DNA of 64,000 nt from Dryocola sp031988645 (GCF_051307045.1 NZ_CP150452.1:1-64000), one strand, 5' to 3'; positions 18,580 through 28,951 are shown, numbered from the stretch's first letter. The notes: generated by a model not told the origin, from the letters alone. Program-made: numbers and translations.

Positions 18580-20242
18580 ATGAGTGGAATAGCGTTAACC
18601 GTCAGCATGCTTGCGCTGGTGGCGGTCGTGGGCTTATGGATCGGCAATATTAAAATCCGCGGCGTGGGCTTTGGCATCGGAGGCGTGCTTTTCGGCGGCA
18701 TTATTGTGGGTCATTTCGTGAATCAGGCCGGGGTCAGCCTGAACGGCGATATGCTTCATTTCATTCAGGAATTCGGCCTGATCCTCTTCGTCTACACCAT
18801 CGGCATCCAGGTGGGGCCGGGGTTCTTCTCTTCCCTGCGCGTGTCCGGGCTGCGCCTTAACCTGTTCGCCATTTTAATCGTGGTCATCGGCGCGCTGGTG
18901 ACCGCGCTTATCTATAAAATTTTCGACGTTCCGCTGCCGGTGGTGCTGGGAATTTTCTCCGGCGCCGTGACCAACACGCCGGCGCTCGGCGCCGGCCAGC
19001 AAATCCTTACCGACCTGGGCACGCCGGTGAATCTCGTCAACCAGATGGGGATGAGCTATGCAATGGCCTATCCGTTTGGTATTTGCGGGATTTTGCTCAG
19101 CATGTGGCTGTTGCGCATGGTCTTTCGCATTAACGTCGAGCGGGAGGCGCGGCAGTTTGACGTCAGCAACGGGCACAGCCAGGCGCAGCTGCACACGATG
19201 AATATCTGCGTGGCGAACCCGAATCTGCACGGCCTGCCGATTCAGGACGTGCCGATCCTGAACAGCGATGAAATTATCTGCTCGCGCCTGAAGCGCGGAG
19301 AGATGCTGATGGTGCCTTCGCCGGGTACGGTTATTCAGACCGGCGATTTCCTGCACCTTGTCGGCATGGAAAAGGATCTTCACAAAGCGCTGCTGGTGAT
19401 TGGCCAGGAAGTGGATACGTCGCTCTCCACGCGCGGCACCGATTTACGCGTCGAACGCGTGGTGGTGACCAACGAAAAGGTGCTCGGCAAAAAAATCCGC
19501 GATCTGCAGCTGAAACAAAAATATGACGTGGTTATCTCGCGGCTTAATCGCGCCGGGGTCGAGCTGGTGGCAAGCAGCAGTGCCAGCCTGCAGTTTGGCG
19601 ATATCCTCAACCTGGTCGGCCGTCCGGAATCCATTGAGGCCGTGGCTAACGAAGTGGGCAACGCGCAGCAGAAACTTCAGCAGGTGCAGATGCTGCCGGT
19701 GTTTATCGGCATCGGGCTTGGCGTGCTGCTGGGGTCGATTCCGGTATTTATTCCCGGCTTCCCGGTGGCGCTGCGCCTTGGTCTGGCAGGCGGCCCGCTG
19801 ATTATGGCGATTGTCCTCGGGCGCATCGGCAGCATCGGCAAGCTGTACTGGTTTATGCCGCCGAGCGCTAACCTCGCGCTGCGCGAGCTGGGCATCGTGC
19901 TGTTCCTGGCCGTTGTCGGCCTGAAATCCGGCGGGGATTTTATCGGCACGCTGCTGCACGGCGACGGCGTAAGCTGGATTGGCTACGGCATTCTGATCAC
20001 CGCCATCCCGCTTATCACCACCGGCCTGCTGGCCAGGATCTTCGCCAGAATGAACTACCTGACGCTGTGCGGCATGCTGGCGGGCTCAATGACCGACCCT
20101 CCGGCGCTGGCCCTTCGCCAACGGTTTGCATGCCACAAGCGGCGCGGCGGCGCTTTCTTACGCCACGGTTTATCCGCTGGTGATGTTCCTGCGTATCATC
20201 ACGCCGCAGCTGCTGGCGGTCATTTTCTGGGGCGTGATGTAG
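18580..20242 (+). CDS. yidE: YidE/AspT-family transporter, one +1 frameshift in this assembly
   Basis: Aspartate:alanine exchanger-family membrane protein with two RCK_C (TrkA-C) domains in the middle (about residues 200-370), flanked by membrane halves. The frame breaks at GGCCC 20109-20113; removing one C restores LAFANGLHATSGAAALSYAT and a 553-residue protein ending FWGVM at the TAG 20240-20242, the E. coli length. The longer apparent ORF to 20325 is out-of-frame. Substrate unknown. Confidence 0.93.
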
Positions 20243-20248
20243 ATTCGT

Positions 20249-20273
20249 GCCCGCTCAGGCGGGCAGCTCTTTT
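20249..20273 (+). terminator. Intrinsic terminator after yidE
   Basis: GCCCGC-tcag-GCGGGC stem followed by AGCTCTTTT, between the convergent yidE and yidP ends and reaching into the last codons of yidP. Confidence 0.65.
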
Positions 20274-20977
20274 ACGTGCTCTCGCCGCAAATGGTAGTCC
20301 ACCTGGTACTCGCTGGCGTTTCTGAACATCACGGAATAATTCACGAAGTCGCCGCTGTCGCTGTAGGATAACGACGTGATGCGCAGTATCGGCGTAAGCT
20401 CGTTAATATTCAGCAGCTTCGCCATCTTTTTATCGGCCAGCACCGGCGTGAGGCTTTCATAGTTGCCGCACACGGTGATATGGCATTCATCTTCGATATA
20501 GCTGAATTTCGAGCCTTCCAGATGCGCCACGGACAGGTTGCGAAACAGTTTCACCGGCATATAGCTGTCTTCCACCATCAGCGGCTTGCCCTCTACGGAG
20601 CGCACGCGGCGCGAGTAGTAGATCCGTTCATCAATATTAATCCGCAGCTGGCTGGCGATAGCCGGCGGGGCGGGCATCACCACGAACTCCAGCACGTCGC
20701 TCACTACCTCCTTCCCCTGGTTGCGCATCACCTCAATAAAGCCGGTCAGGTTGGTGGTTTCATGGTGCACATCTTTCTTTGCCACATAGGTTCCGCTGCC
20801 GTGTTTACGCACCACCAGCCCCCAGCCCACCAGCAGGTCGATCGCCTTGCGGATTGTCATACGCGATACGCCAAATTCGTCCGCCAGACGAACTTCCGCG
20901 GGCAGCGGGCTGCCGATGCTGTAATCGGCGGAGTTGAGCCGGATACGCAGCCGGTCAGCAATAGATTTATAGATCAC
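20255..20977 (-). CDS. yidP: GntR/HutC-family regulator YidP
   Basis: 240-aa regulator with an N-terminal GntR helix-turn-helix (LADEFGVSRMTIRKAIDLL) and a C-terminal UTRA effector domain (about residues 90-235). The start is a GTG at 20977, matching E. coli MIYKSIAERL. Divergent from the alpha-glucoside PTS operon, so it is its probable regulator, responding to a phosphorylated disaccharide. Confidence 0.9.
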   Translation of the reverse strand: MIYKSIADRLRIRLNSADYSIGSPLPAEVRLADEFGVSRMTIRKAIDLLVGWGLVVRKHGSGTYVAKKDVHHETTNLTGFIEVMRNQGKEVVSDVLEFVVMPAPPAIASQLRINIDERIYYSRRVRSVEGKPLMVEDSYMPVKLFRNLSVAHLEGSKFSYIEDECHITVCGNYESLTPVLADKKMAKLLNINELTPILRITSLSYSDSGDFVNYSVMFRNASEYQVDYHLRREHVKELPA

Positions 20978-21062
20978 CAGTAGACCTCTTAGCGGCTTCG
21001 CGCTGCGCTTAATGAACCTTTATTTCATAACTTAATTTACTGATTACATTTGATTTAATTAA

Positions 21063-21081
21063 GCATTCATTAAGTGAATGC
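21063..21081. promoter_or_regulatory. Candidate YidP operator
   Basis: Perfect inverted repeat GCATTCA-ttaag-TGAATGC in the 297 bp divergent region between yidP and the PTS gene. Assignment to YidP is inferred from position. No ORF is seen in this gap. Confidence 0.45.
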
Positions 21082-21274
21082 CCTGTTAAAAAGAGGGGTG
21101 TAAAGATTTAACCTGAAAAGTAGACAACTTAGCCCGCATAAAAACCATGAAAGCGATCACGAATCGGTACGGCGGGCAAAGATAAGTCACCCGCGCCTCC
21201 CTACTCTCAGTCTCAGACCCGCGTCAGAAAAATAAGGTCACTTACCCTACAGGTTGTTACGTGAGGATTTAAAA

Positions 21275-22897
21275 ATGCTCAGTCAAATACAACGTTTTGG
21301 TGGCGCAATGTTTACCCCGGTATTGCTGTTTCCCTTCGCCGGGATCGTGGTAGGCATCGCCATTATGCTGCGCAACCCGATGTTCGTCGGTGAAGCGCTG
21401 ACCGCCCCCGATAACTTATTTGCGCAAATCGTCCACATTATTGAAGAAGGCGGCTGGACGGTATTTCGCAACATGCCGCTGATTTTCGCCGTCGGTTTGC
21501 CGATCGGCCTCGCTAAGCAGGCCCAGGGGCGCGCCTGTTTGGCGGTGTTGGTCAGCTTCCTGACCTGGAACTACTTTATCAACGCGATGGGGATGACCTG
21601 GGGCCACTACTTCGGCGTCGATTTCAGCGCCGATCCGGTCGCGGGCAGCGGCTTAACCATGATTGCCGGCATCAAGACCCTTGATACCAGCATTATCGGC
21701 GCAATCGTCATCTCCGGCTTTGTTACCGCCATCCATAACCGCTTTTTCGAAAAGCAGCTTCCGGTGTTCCTGGGGATTTTTCAGGGCAGCTCATTTGTGG
21801 TGATCGTCGCCTTCTTCGCCATGATCCCCTGCGCCTGGCTTACGCTGTTTGGCTGGCCGAAGGTGCAGATGGGCATTGAATCCTTACAGGAATTTCTGCG
21901 CGGCGCCGGCGCGCTGGGCGTATGGGTTTACACCTTCCTTGAACGTATCCTCATCCCGACCGGCCTGCATCACTTCATCTACGGTCCCTTTATCTTCGGC
22001 CCGGCGGTAGTGGAAGGCGGCATCCAGGTTTACTGGGCGCAGCATCTGCAGGAGTTCAGCCAGAGCACGCTGCCGCTGAAAACGTTGTTCCCGGAAGGCG
22101 GATTCGCGCTGCACGGCAACTCTAAAGTGTTTGGCTGCGTGGGGATTGCGCTGGCGCTGTACGCCACCGCCGCGCCAGAAAACCGCGTGAAGGTTGCAGG
22201 CCTGTTAATCCCTGCCACCTTAACCGCCGTGCTGGTGGGCATTACCGAGCCGCTGGAATTCACCTTCCTGTTCATCTCGCCGGTGCTGTTCGCGGTGCAC
22301 GCGTTCCTTGCCGCCACCATGGCGACGGTGATGTACGTGTGCGGCGTGGTCGGCAACATGGGCGGCGGCCTGCTCGACCAGTTCCTGCCGCAGAACTGGA
22401 TACCGATGTTCCACAACCACGCCTCGACGGTGCTGACCCAGATCGGCATCGGCCTGGCCTTCACCGGCATCTACTTCACGGTTTTCCGCACGCTGATCCT
22501 GCGCTTCAACCTGAAAACGCCGGGCCGTGAAGAAAGCGAAGTGAAGCTCTACAGCAAGGCGGACTACAAGGCTTCCCGCGGCCAGACCACCGCGGCGGCC
22601 AGCAGAGAAACCAAACAGGGCCAGGCAGCCGGCTTCCTCGAAGCGCTGGGCGGCACCGGCAACATCCTTAGCGTGAACAACTGCGCTACCCGCTTACGTA
22701 TCACGCTCGCCGACATGGCGATAACGCAGAGCGACGACATTTTCAAAGCGCTGGGCGCCCACGGCGTGGTGCGTCGCGGCAACGGTATTCAGGTGATTGT
22801 GGGTCTGCACGTCCCGCAGGTCCGCGACCAGATAGAAACCCTGATGAAAGACACTTCTTCGAGCGAACTTAAATCCATGACGGAGGCAGTATCATGA
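21275..22897 (+). CDS. glvC: Alpha-glucoside-specific PTS EIICB component
   Basis: Imports and phosphorylates alpha-glucosides such as maltose or sucrose isomers. 540 aa: an EIIC membrane domain (about residues 1-410) and a C-terminal EIIB domain with the phosphocysteine motif NNCATRLR. In E. coli K-12 the IIC and IIB parts are separate genes glvC and glvB; here they are fused, as in Klebsiella AglA. The ATG at 21275 (MLSQIQRFGG) follows GAGG. It overlaps the glucosidase gene by ATGA. Confidence 0.9.
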   Translation: MLSQIQRFGGAMFTPVLLFPFAGIVVGIAIMLRNPMFVGEALTAPDNLFAQIVHIIEEGGWTVFRNMPLIFAVGLPIGLAKQAQGRACLAVLVSFLTWNYFINAMGMTWGHYFGVDFSADPVAGSGLTMIAGIKTLDTSIIGAIVISGFVTAIHNRFFEKQLPVFLGIFQGSSFVVIVAFFAMIPCAWLTLFGWPKVQMGIESLQEFLRGAGALGVWVYTFLERILIPTGLHHFIYGPFIFGPAVVEGGIQVYWAQHLQEFSQSTLPLKTLFPEGGFALHGNSKVFGCVGIALALYATAAPENRVKVAGLLIPATLTAVLVGITEPLEFTFLFISPVLFAVHAFLAATMATVMYVCGVVGNMGGGLLDQFLPQNWIPMFHNHASTVLTQIGIGLAFTGIYFTVFRTLILRFNLKTPGREESEVKLYSKADYKASRGQTTAAASRETKQGQAAGFLEALGGTGNILSVNNCATRLRITLADMAITQSDDIFKALGAHGVVRRGNGIQVIVGLHVPQVRDQIETLMKDTSSSELKSMTEAVS

Positions 22898-24216
22898 AAA
22901 AATTCTCTGTAGTCGTAGCCGGCGGCGGCAGCACCTTTACCCCGGGCATCGTCCTGATGTTGCTGGCCAACCAGCACCGCTTTCCGCTGCGCGCCCTGAA
23001 ATTCTACGATAACGACGGGGCGCGTCAGGAAACCATCGCCGAGGCCTGTAAGGTCATTCTCAAAGAGCAGGCTCCGGACATTGAGTTCAGCTATACCACG
23101 GACCCGCAGGCGGCCTTTACCGACGTGGATTTTGTTATGGCGCATATCCGCGTAGGCAAGTATCCGATGCGCGAAAAAGACGAAAAAATCCCGCTGCGCC
23201 ACGGGGTGGTGGGCCAGGAAACCTGCGGGCCAGGCGGGATCGCTTACGGCATGCGCTCCATCGGCGGCGTATTAGAGCTGGTCGACTACATGGAAAAATA
23301 TTCGCCGAACGCCTGGATGCTGAACTATTCCAACCCGGCGGCGATTGTCGCGGAAGCGACCCGACGCCTGCGCCCGGCGGCCAAAATCCTTAACATCTGC
23401 GATATGCCTATCGGCATTGAAAGCCGCATGGCGCAAATCGCCGGCCTGAAAGACCGCAAAGAGATGCGCGTGCGCTACTACGGGCTAAACCACTTCGGCT
23501 GGTGGACTTCCATTGAGGACCAGCAGGGCAACGATCTGATGCCGAAAATCCGCGAACACGTGGCTAAATTCGGCTACGTGCCGCCAACGGAGGATCACGG
23601 CGTCGAAGCAAGCTGGAACGACACCTTCGCCAAGGCGAAAGACGTCTGGGCGCTGGATCCGGATACTTTCCCGAACACCTATCTCAAGTACTACCTGTTC
23701 CCGGACTACGTGGTGGAGCACTCCAACCCCGAACGTACCCGCGCTAACGAAGTGATGGATCACCGTGAGAAAAACGTTTTCGGCGCCTGCAACGCCATTA
23801 TTCAGGCCGGTAACTCCTCCGCAGGCGAGCTGGAAATCGACGAACACGCTTCCTATATCGTCGATCTGGCGACGGCCATCGCCTTTAACACCCAGGAACG
23901 TATGCTGCTGATCGTGCCGAATAACGGCGCCATCAATAACTTCGACCCGGAGGCGATGGTTGAAATCCCATGCCTGGTCGGTAAAAGCGGTCCGCAACCT
24001 CTGGCGGTAGGCAATATTCCGCAGTTCCAGAAAGGGTTGATGAGCCAGCAGGTGGCGGTGGAAAAACTGGTGGTGGACGCGTGGGAGCACCGTTCCTACC
24101 AGAAGCTGTGGCAGGCCATTACGCTGTCGAAAACCGTGCCGAGCGCGTCGGTCGCCAAAGCGATTCTTGATGATTTGATTGAGGCTAACAGGGAGTACTG
24201 GCCCGAGCTGAAGTAA
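22894..24216 (+). CDS. aglB: 6-phospho-alpha-glucosidase (GH4)
   Basis: Hydrolyses the 6-phosphorylated alpha-glucosides delivered by the PTS protein, using NAD+ and a divalent metal. 440 aa; NAD-binding GGGSTFTPGIV at residues 10-20, metal and active-site segments NICDMPIG (Cys169-Asp170) and YYGLNHFGWW. The CDMP signature marks alpha-specific GH4 enzymes. Homologous to Klebsiella AglB and Bacillus GlvA; the K-12 counterpart glvG is broken. Confidence 0.92.
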   Translation: MKKFSVVVAGGGSTFTPGIVLMLLANQHRFPLRALKFYDNDGARQETIAEACKVILKEQAPDIEFSYTTDPQAAFTDVDFVMAHIRVGKYPMREKDEKIPLRHGVVGQETCGPGGIAYGMRSIGGVLELVDYMEKYSPNAWMLNYSNPAAIVAEATRRLRPAAKILNICDMPIGIESRMAQIAGLKDRKEMRVRYYGLNHFGWWTSIEDQQGNDLMPKIREHVAKFGYVPPTEDHGVEASWNDTFAKAKDVWALDPDTFPNTYLKYYLFPDYVVEHSNPERTRANEVMDHREKNVFGACNAIIQAGNSSAGELEIDEHASYIVDLATAIAFNTQERMLLIVPNNGAINNFDPEAMVEIPCLVGKSGPQPLAVGNIPQFQKGLMSQQVAVEKLVVDAWEHRSYQKLWQAITLSKTVPSASVAKAILDDLIEANREYWPELK

Positions 24217-24223
24217 CGCCTGC

Positions 24224-24254
24224 GGCGGGCGGCTTCGACGCCTGCCCGCCTTCT
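24224..24254 (+). terminator. Hairpin after the alpha-glucoside operon
   Basis: GGCGGGC (24224-24230) pairs with GCCCGCC (24244-24250), followed by a weak TTCT. Probably terminates the operon. Confidence 0.5.
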
Positions 24255-24270
24255 GTATCAGAGACCATGC

Positions 24271-24298
24271 GGGTGGATAAGCTTTAGCGCATCCACCC
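24271..24298. repeat. Dispersed palindromic repeat, copy 1
   Basis: GGGTGGATAAGC ... ATCCACCC, 28 bp with 8-bp complementary ends, between the convergent aglB and yidL ends. Related copies are at 49600-49627 and 62645-62674. Confidence 0.75.
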
Positions 24299-24299
24299 T

Positions 24300-25157
24300 T
24301 TATTTCGTTTTTAAAGCGGAAGGCGCGTAGCCAAACTTCTGCTTAAACGCCTTGCTGAAATGAAACGAGTCAAAAAAGTTCAGCATATCCGCCACCTGGC
24401 CGACGCTGTAGTTCCCCTGCCTTAGCAGCGAAAGCGCAAGCTCCAGGCGCGCGTCAAGGTAGAACTCTTTCGGCGTTTTTCCCGTGTACCTGATGAATAA
24501 TCGCCGCAGATACTGCTCGCTGCACTGCATCCACGCGGCCATCTCGCTTACCGTCCAGCGTTTCTGGATATCGGTGTGGATCAGCGAAAGCAGTTTTTCT
24601 ATCTGCATCAGCTGTTTGTCTTTGGTGCCGGTCTGCACTATCAGGCACACCCACTGGTAGATAAGCTTGGTAATAAACGCGACGGCGAGGTTTTTATTTA
24701 ATGCTTCATCGCTGGTGATCAATGCCGTAATTTCGCTTAATTCTTTGTTAAAGGCCTCGCCGTTATATATTATTGCCTGCTGTGATAAGGGGATTTCCAT
24801 CGCGCCGGTAGGAATGAACTCCATCCAGTATTGTTCCCAAATTAATCCTTCGCAGTGGTAGGACTTTATATCCGTTGGTTTTAAGAATATAACGCAATTA
24901 CCGTTCAGGGTAATTTGTGAATTATCTCTTAAGGTTATCTTGCCGCAGCCCTGCAGCGTATATACCACTATCCAGGAATTTTCAATCAGCGGTTTCTTTT
25001 TATCGCGCGGCCAGACAACCTGGTAGCTTTCATCGGCCAGCGTATGCCACAGTGAGATAAGGGATATGCCGCTTGAGATCACATTTTCTTCAATAACCAG
25101 CGGGATATTGTAGGTTGTTTCGTTTTTTACATCGCAGAGATCGGTTTTTCCATTCAT
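24300..25157 (-). CDS. yidL: AraC-family regulator YidL
   Basis: 285-aa regulator: N-terminal cupin-like sensing domain (about residues 1-170) and two C-terminal helix-turn-helices (WTVSEMAAWMQCSEQYLRRLF and YSVGQVADMLNFFDSFHFSKAFK). Divergent from yidK-yidJ, as in E. coli, so probably activates the sulfated-substrate genes. Its coding sequence is AT-richer than its neighbours. Confidence 0.92.
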   Translation of the reverse strand: MNGKTDLCDVKNETTYNIPLVIEENVISSGISLISLWHTLADESYQVVWPRDKKKPLIENSWIVVYTLQGCGKITLRDNSQITLNGNCVIFLKPTDIKSYHCEGLIWEQYWMEFIPTGAMEIPLSQQAIIYNGEAFNKELSEITALITSDEALNKNLAVAFITKLIYQWVCLIVQTGTKDKQLMQIEKLLSLIHTDIQKRWTVSEMAAWMQCSEQYLRRLFIRYTGKTPKEFYLDARLELALSLLRQGNYSVGQVADMLNFFDSFHFSKAFKQKFGYAPSALKTK

Positions 25158-25325
25158 TTATATTCTCCGCAAGCGTTAGATGCTCATTCCGCACGGCATG
25201 AATTTATCAGAATTTTACCGCGACGGTTAACAACCTATATCTTAAACAGCCTATGACCCGCACCAGGCATAATTACCCTAACGCTAAACCTGCGCCGGGA
25301 CATAATCATAAATAAGGGCAGTGAG

Positions 25326-27038
25326 ATGAATATTCAACAAATTGTGAGCTTCTTCGCTTTTACCCTGCTGGTCGCGTTAATTACCTGGTGGAAGCTACGT
25401 AAAGCGGATACCGGTTCACAACAAGGTTATTTTCTTGCCGGGCGCTCCCTGAAAGCGCCGGTCATTGCCGCATCCCTGATGCTGACCAACCTCTCCACCG
25501 AACAGCTGGTGGGGCTAAGCGGCCAGGCTTACGGCAACGGCATGTCGGTCATGGCTTGGGAGGTTATCTCGGCCATTCCGCTTATCTTCCTGGCGCTGAT
25601 TTTCCTGCCGAAGTATCTGCAGCGCGGCATCGCCACCATTCCGGACTTTATCGAAGAGCGCTACGACAAAACTACGCGCATCATCGTCGACTGCTGCTTT
25701 CTGATCGCCACCGGCATCTGTTTTCTGCCGATTGTGCTCTATTCCGGCGCGCTGGCGTTAAACAGCCTGTTTCATGTCGGCGAATCCCTCGGCATTTCGC
25801 AGGGCGCGGCTATCTGGCTGATGGTTTCCCTGCTGGGGCTTGCGGGCATCGCTTATGCGGTTGTGGGCGGCCTGCGCGCCATTGCGGTGGCCGACGTGAT
25901 TAACGGCATCGGGCTGGTTGTCGGCGGCCTGATGGTGCCGGTTTTCGGCCTGATGGCGATGGGCGGCGGCAATATGCTGCGCGGCATCGAGCAGCTCACC
26001 ACGGTGCACAGCGAAAAGCTTAACTCTATCGGCGGCAGTCACGATCCCGTGCCGATTGGCGCGGCGCTTACCGGCCTGATTCTGGTCAACACCTTCTACT
26101 GGTGTACCAATCAGGGGATCGTGCAGCGTACCCTGGCATCCAGAAGCCTGGCGGAAGGACAGAAGGGCGCGCTGATGACGGCGGTGCTGAAAATGCTCGA
26201 TCCGCTGATTCTGGTGCTGCCGGGGCTTATCGCTTTCCACCTGTTCCAGGATTTGCCTAAGCACGACATGGCGTATCCGGCGCTGGTGAATAAAGTGCTG
26301 CCGCTGCCGCTGGTGGGCTTCTTCGGCGCGGTGCTGTTTGGCGCCATCATCAGCACCTTTAACGGCTTCCTCAACAGCGCCAGCACCCTGTTCAGCCTTG
26401 GCATTTATCACCGCGTCATTAACCAGAATGCCTCTTCTGAGCAGCTGGTGAGCGTTGGGCGCAGGTTCGGCCTGGCGATTGCGCTGGTGTCCGTGCTGGT
26501 TGCGCCGTGGATAGCCAACGCGCCGGAAGGGCTGTACAGCTGGATGAAGCAGCTCAACGGCATTTACAACGTGCCGCTGGTGACCATCGTTATCATGGGC
26601 TTCTTCTTCCCGCGCATCCCGGCGGTTGCCGCCAAAGCCGCGTTGCTGTTCGGTATTTGCAGCTATATCGTCATCAACTATCTGGTGTCGTTCCATTTCC
26701 ACTTCCTGTACGTGCTGTTCTTCACCTTCTGCATCAACGTGCTGCTGATGCTGGCCATCGGCTTCCTGAAGCCGCGCGCGACGCCGTTCAAATTCCACGA
26801 CGCCTTTGCGGTGGATATGGCGCCGTGGCGCAACGCCAAAATCGCTTCGGTGGGCGTGCTGTTCGCCATGATCGGCGTTTACGCAGGCCTTGCGCAGTTC
26901 GGCGGTTATCAAACCCGTTTTATCACTATCGCAAGCTATGCGATCGTTGCCGCAGTGGTGATTTATCTCTTCTACAGCAGCAGGCGCCAGCGTAAGGCTT
27001 CTCAAGTCGTCTATTCTTCCGCACCAGAGGATAAGTAA
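25326..27038 (+). CDS. yidK: Sodium/solute symporter YidK (SSS family)
   Basis: 570-aa inner-membrane transporter of the SGLT-like family with about 14 hydrophobic segments and the early motif GYFLAGRSLKAPVIAASLMLTN (residues 35-56). Overlaps yidJ by one base (TAATG). Together with the downstream sulfatase it probably imports a sulfated sugar or related ester; the substrate is not known. Confidence 0.92.
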   Translation: MNIQQIVSFFAFTLLVALITWWKLRKADTGSQQGYFLAGRSLKAPVIAASLMLTNLSTEQLVGLSGQAYGNGMSVMAWEVISAIPLIFLALIFLPKYLQRGIATIPDFIEERYDKTTRIIVDCCFLIATGICFLPIVLYSGALALNSLFHVGESLGISQGAAIWLMVSLLGLAGIAYAVVGGLRAIAVADVINGIGLVVGGLMVPVFGLMAMGGGNMLRGIEQLTTVHSEKLNSIGGSHDPVPIGAALTGLILVNTFYWCTNQGIVQRTLASRSLAEGQKGALMTAVLKMLDPLILVLPGLIAFHLFQDLPKHDMAYPALVNKVLPLPLVGFFGAVLFGAIISTFNGFLNSASTLFSLGIYHRVINQNASSEQLVSVGRRFGLAIALVSVLVAPWIANAPEGLYSWMKQLNGIYNVPLVTIVIMGFFFPRIPAVAAKAALLFGICSYIVINYLVSFHFHFLYVLFFTFCINVLLMLAIGFLKPRATPFKFHDAFAVDMAPWRNAKIASVGVLFAMIGVYAGLAQFGGYQTRFITIASYAIVAAVVIYLFYSSRRQRKASQVVYSSAPEDK

Positions 27039-28537
27039 TGGAACGTCCTAACATCCTGTTTATTATGACCGATACCCAGGCCACCAATATGGTGGGCTGC
27101 TACAGCGGCAGGCCGCTTAACACCCACCATATCGACAGCCTGGCCGAAGAAGGCATCCGCTTTAATTCAGCCTACACCTGCGCCCCGGTTTGCACGCCTG
27201 CGCGCGCCGGGCTGTTCACCGGCATCTATTCGAACCAGTCCGGCCCCTGGACGAACAACGTCGCGCCGGGTAAAAACATCTCCACCATGGGCCGCTACTT
27301 CAAGGACGCGGGCTATAAAACCTGCTACATCGGCAAGTGGCACCTGGACGGGCACGACTACTTCGGCACCGGCGTCTGCCCGCCGGAGTGGGATAAGGAT
27401 TACTGGTTTGACGGGGCGAACTATCTCGCAGAGCTGACGGAAAAAGAGATCGGCCTGTGGCGTAACGGCTTAAACAGCGTGGAAGACCTGGTGGAAAACG
27501 GTATCGATAAAACCTTCACCTGGGCGCACCGCATCAGCAACCGGGCGATTGATTTTCTTGCCCGGCCGCAGCGCCGGGATGCGCCTTTCCTGATGGTCGT
27601 CTCCTATGACGAGCCGCACCATCCCTTTACCTGCCCGGTTGAATATCTTAAAAAATATGAAGACTTTTATTACGACCTCGGCGAGAAGGCCTTCGACGAT
27701 CTGAGCGAAAAGCCGGTGCATCACCGTTTATGGGCCGAGGCGATGCCGTCGCCGGTGGGGGCCGACGGGCGCTACCATCATCCGCTCTATTTCGCGTGCA
27801 ATGATTTCGTCGATGATGAAATTGGCCGCGTGGTGAATGCGCTCACGCCGGAGCAGCGGGAAAATACCTGGGTGGTTTATACCTCCGACCACGGCGAGAT
27901 GATGGGCGCGCACAGGCTTATCAGCAAAGGAGCGGCGATGTATGACGACATCACGCGCATCCCGCTGATTTTCCGTCCGCCAGGCGGGCAGGCGCAGCCC
28001 GCGCAGGTCGAGACGCCGGTCAGCCACGTCGACGTGCTGCCGACGCTGATGAAGCTGGCGGGCATTCATCAGCCGGACATTCTGCCGGGAAAAAATATCC
28101 TCGATCTGGAAGAGGAGCGAGGCGTCATGGTGGAATTTAACCGCTATGAAATCGAGCATGACAGCTTCGGCGGTTTTATCCCGGTGCGCGGCTGGGTCAC
28201 CCACCGCTTTAAGCTGGTGCTCAACCTGTTTACCAGCGATGAGCTCTACGACCGGCAAAACGACCCGGACGAAATGCATAACCTGATTGACGATCCGCGC
28301 TACGCTGATACACGTAACAGGCTGCACGATGAGCTGATGGATTATATGGATAAAATCCGCGATCCTTTCCGCACCTATCAGTGGTCGTGCCGCCCGTGGC
28401 GTAAAGAGGCGAAGCCGCGCTGGATGGGCGCCTTCCGCCCGCGCCCGGAAGACGATTATTCGCCGGTGGTGCGGGATTATGACACCGGCATGCCGACCCA
28501 GGGTGTTAAGGTAGAAGAGAAAAAGCAGAAGTTTTAG
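27038..28537 (+). CDS. yidJ: Type I sulfatase YidJ
   Basis: 499-aa alkaline-phosphatase-superfamily sulfatase. The formylglycine motif is Cys52-Thr-Pro-Ala-Arg56 (CTPAR), so it belongs to the Cys-type. Metal residues are visible in the N-terminal MTDTQ and in TSDHGEMMG. No signal peptide, so it is probably cytoplasmic, acting after uptake by YidK. A maturase (yidF) is encoded four genes down the same strand. Confidence 0.93.
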   Translation: MERPNILFIMTDTQATNMVGCYSGRPLNTHHIDSLAEEGIRFNSAYTCAPVCTPARAGLFTGIYSNQSGPWTNNVAPGKNISTMGRYFKDAGYKTCYIGKWHLDGHDYFGTGVCPPEWDKDYWFDGANYLAELTEKEIGLWRNGLNSVEDLVENGIDKTFTWAHRISNRAIDFLARPQRRDAPFLMVVSYDEPHHPFTCPVEYLKKYEDFYYDLGEKAFDDLSEKPVHHRLWAEAMPSPVGADGRYHHPLYFACNDFVDDEIGRVVNALTPEQRENTWVVYTSDHGEMMGAHRLISKGAAMYDDITRIPLIFRPPGGQAQPAQVETPVSHVDVLPTLMKLAGIHQPDILPGKNILDLEEERGVMVEFNRYEIEHDSFGGFIPVRGWVTHRFKLVLNLFTSDELYDRQNDPDEMHNLIDDPRYADTRNRLHDELMDYMDKIRDPFRTYQWSCRPWRKEAKPRWMGAFRPRPEDDYSPVVRDYDTGMPTQGVKVEEKKQKF

Positions 28538-28603
28538 TGGGTTTCCCCTCGCCAGGCCCCGAGTTTTGGGCCGGGGCGGGGGGCGATAACAAAAGGATGC
28601 CTG

Positions 28604-28951
28604 ATGAAAATAGACAAAGTAGGCGAAGCGCCCGACTACCGCTTCTCGCTTGCTAACGAACGTACTTTTCTGGCGTGGATCCGCACCGCGCTGGGCTTTC
28701 TGGCGGCGGGCGTCGGGCTCGACCAGCTCGCCCCCGATCTCGCCACGCCTTTGATTCGCGAAACCCTCTCGCTGCTGCTGTGTTTGTTTGCCGGCATGCT
28801 GGCCATTTACGGCTACCTGCGCTGGCTGCGCAACGAAAAGGCGATGCGGCTCAAGCAGGATTTACCCTACACCCGCAGCCTGCAGGTTATCAGCCTGGTG
28901 ATGGTCCTTGTGGCCGCCGTCGTGATGCTGATGGTGGCGTATGCCGGATAG
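28604..28951 (+). CDS. yidH: YidH, DUF202 inner-membrane protein
   Basis: 115 aa, three predicted membrane helices after the DUF202 signature NERTFLAWIRTALGF (residues 19-33). Overlaps yidG. Role unknown. Confidence 0.92.
   Translation: MKIDKVGEAPDYRFSLANERTFLAWIRTALGFLAAGVGLDQLAPDLATPLIRETLSLLLCLFAGMLAIYGYLRWLRNEKAMRLKQDLPYTRSLQVISLVMVLVAAVVMLMVAYAG

Noticed and set aside
18580..20325. 581-aa version of YidE running to 20325
   Set aside because: The last 70 residues are out-of-frame after the GGCCC at 20109 and overlap yidP. The corrected frame ends at 20242 with the conserved C-terminus.
25758..27005. 415-codon open frame on the minus strand opposite yidK
   Set aside because: yidK is a complete, recognised transporter. 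The antisense frame is His/Gln/Arg-rich, a by-product of the codon bias of a high-GC membrane protein gene, and shows no known motif.
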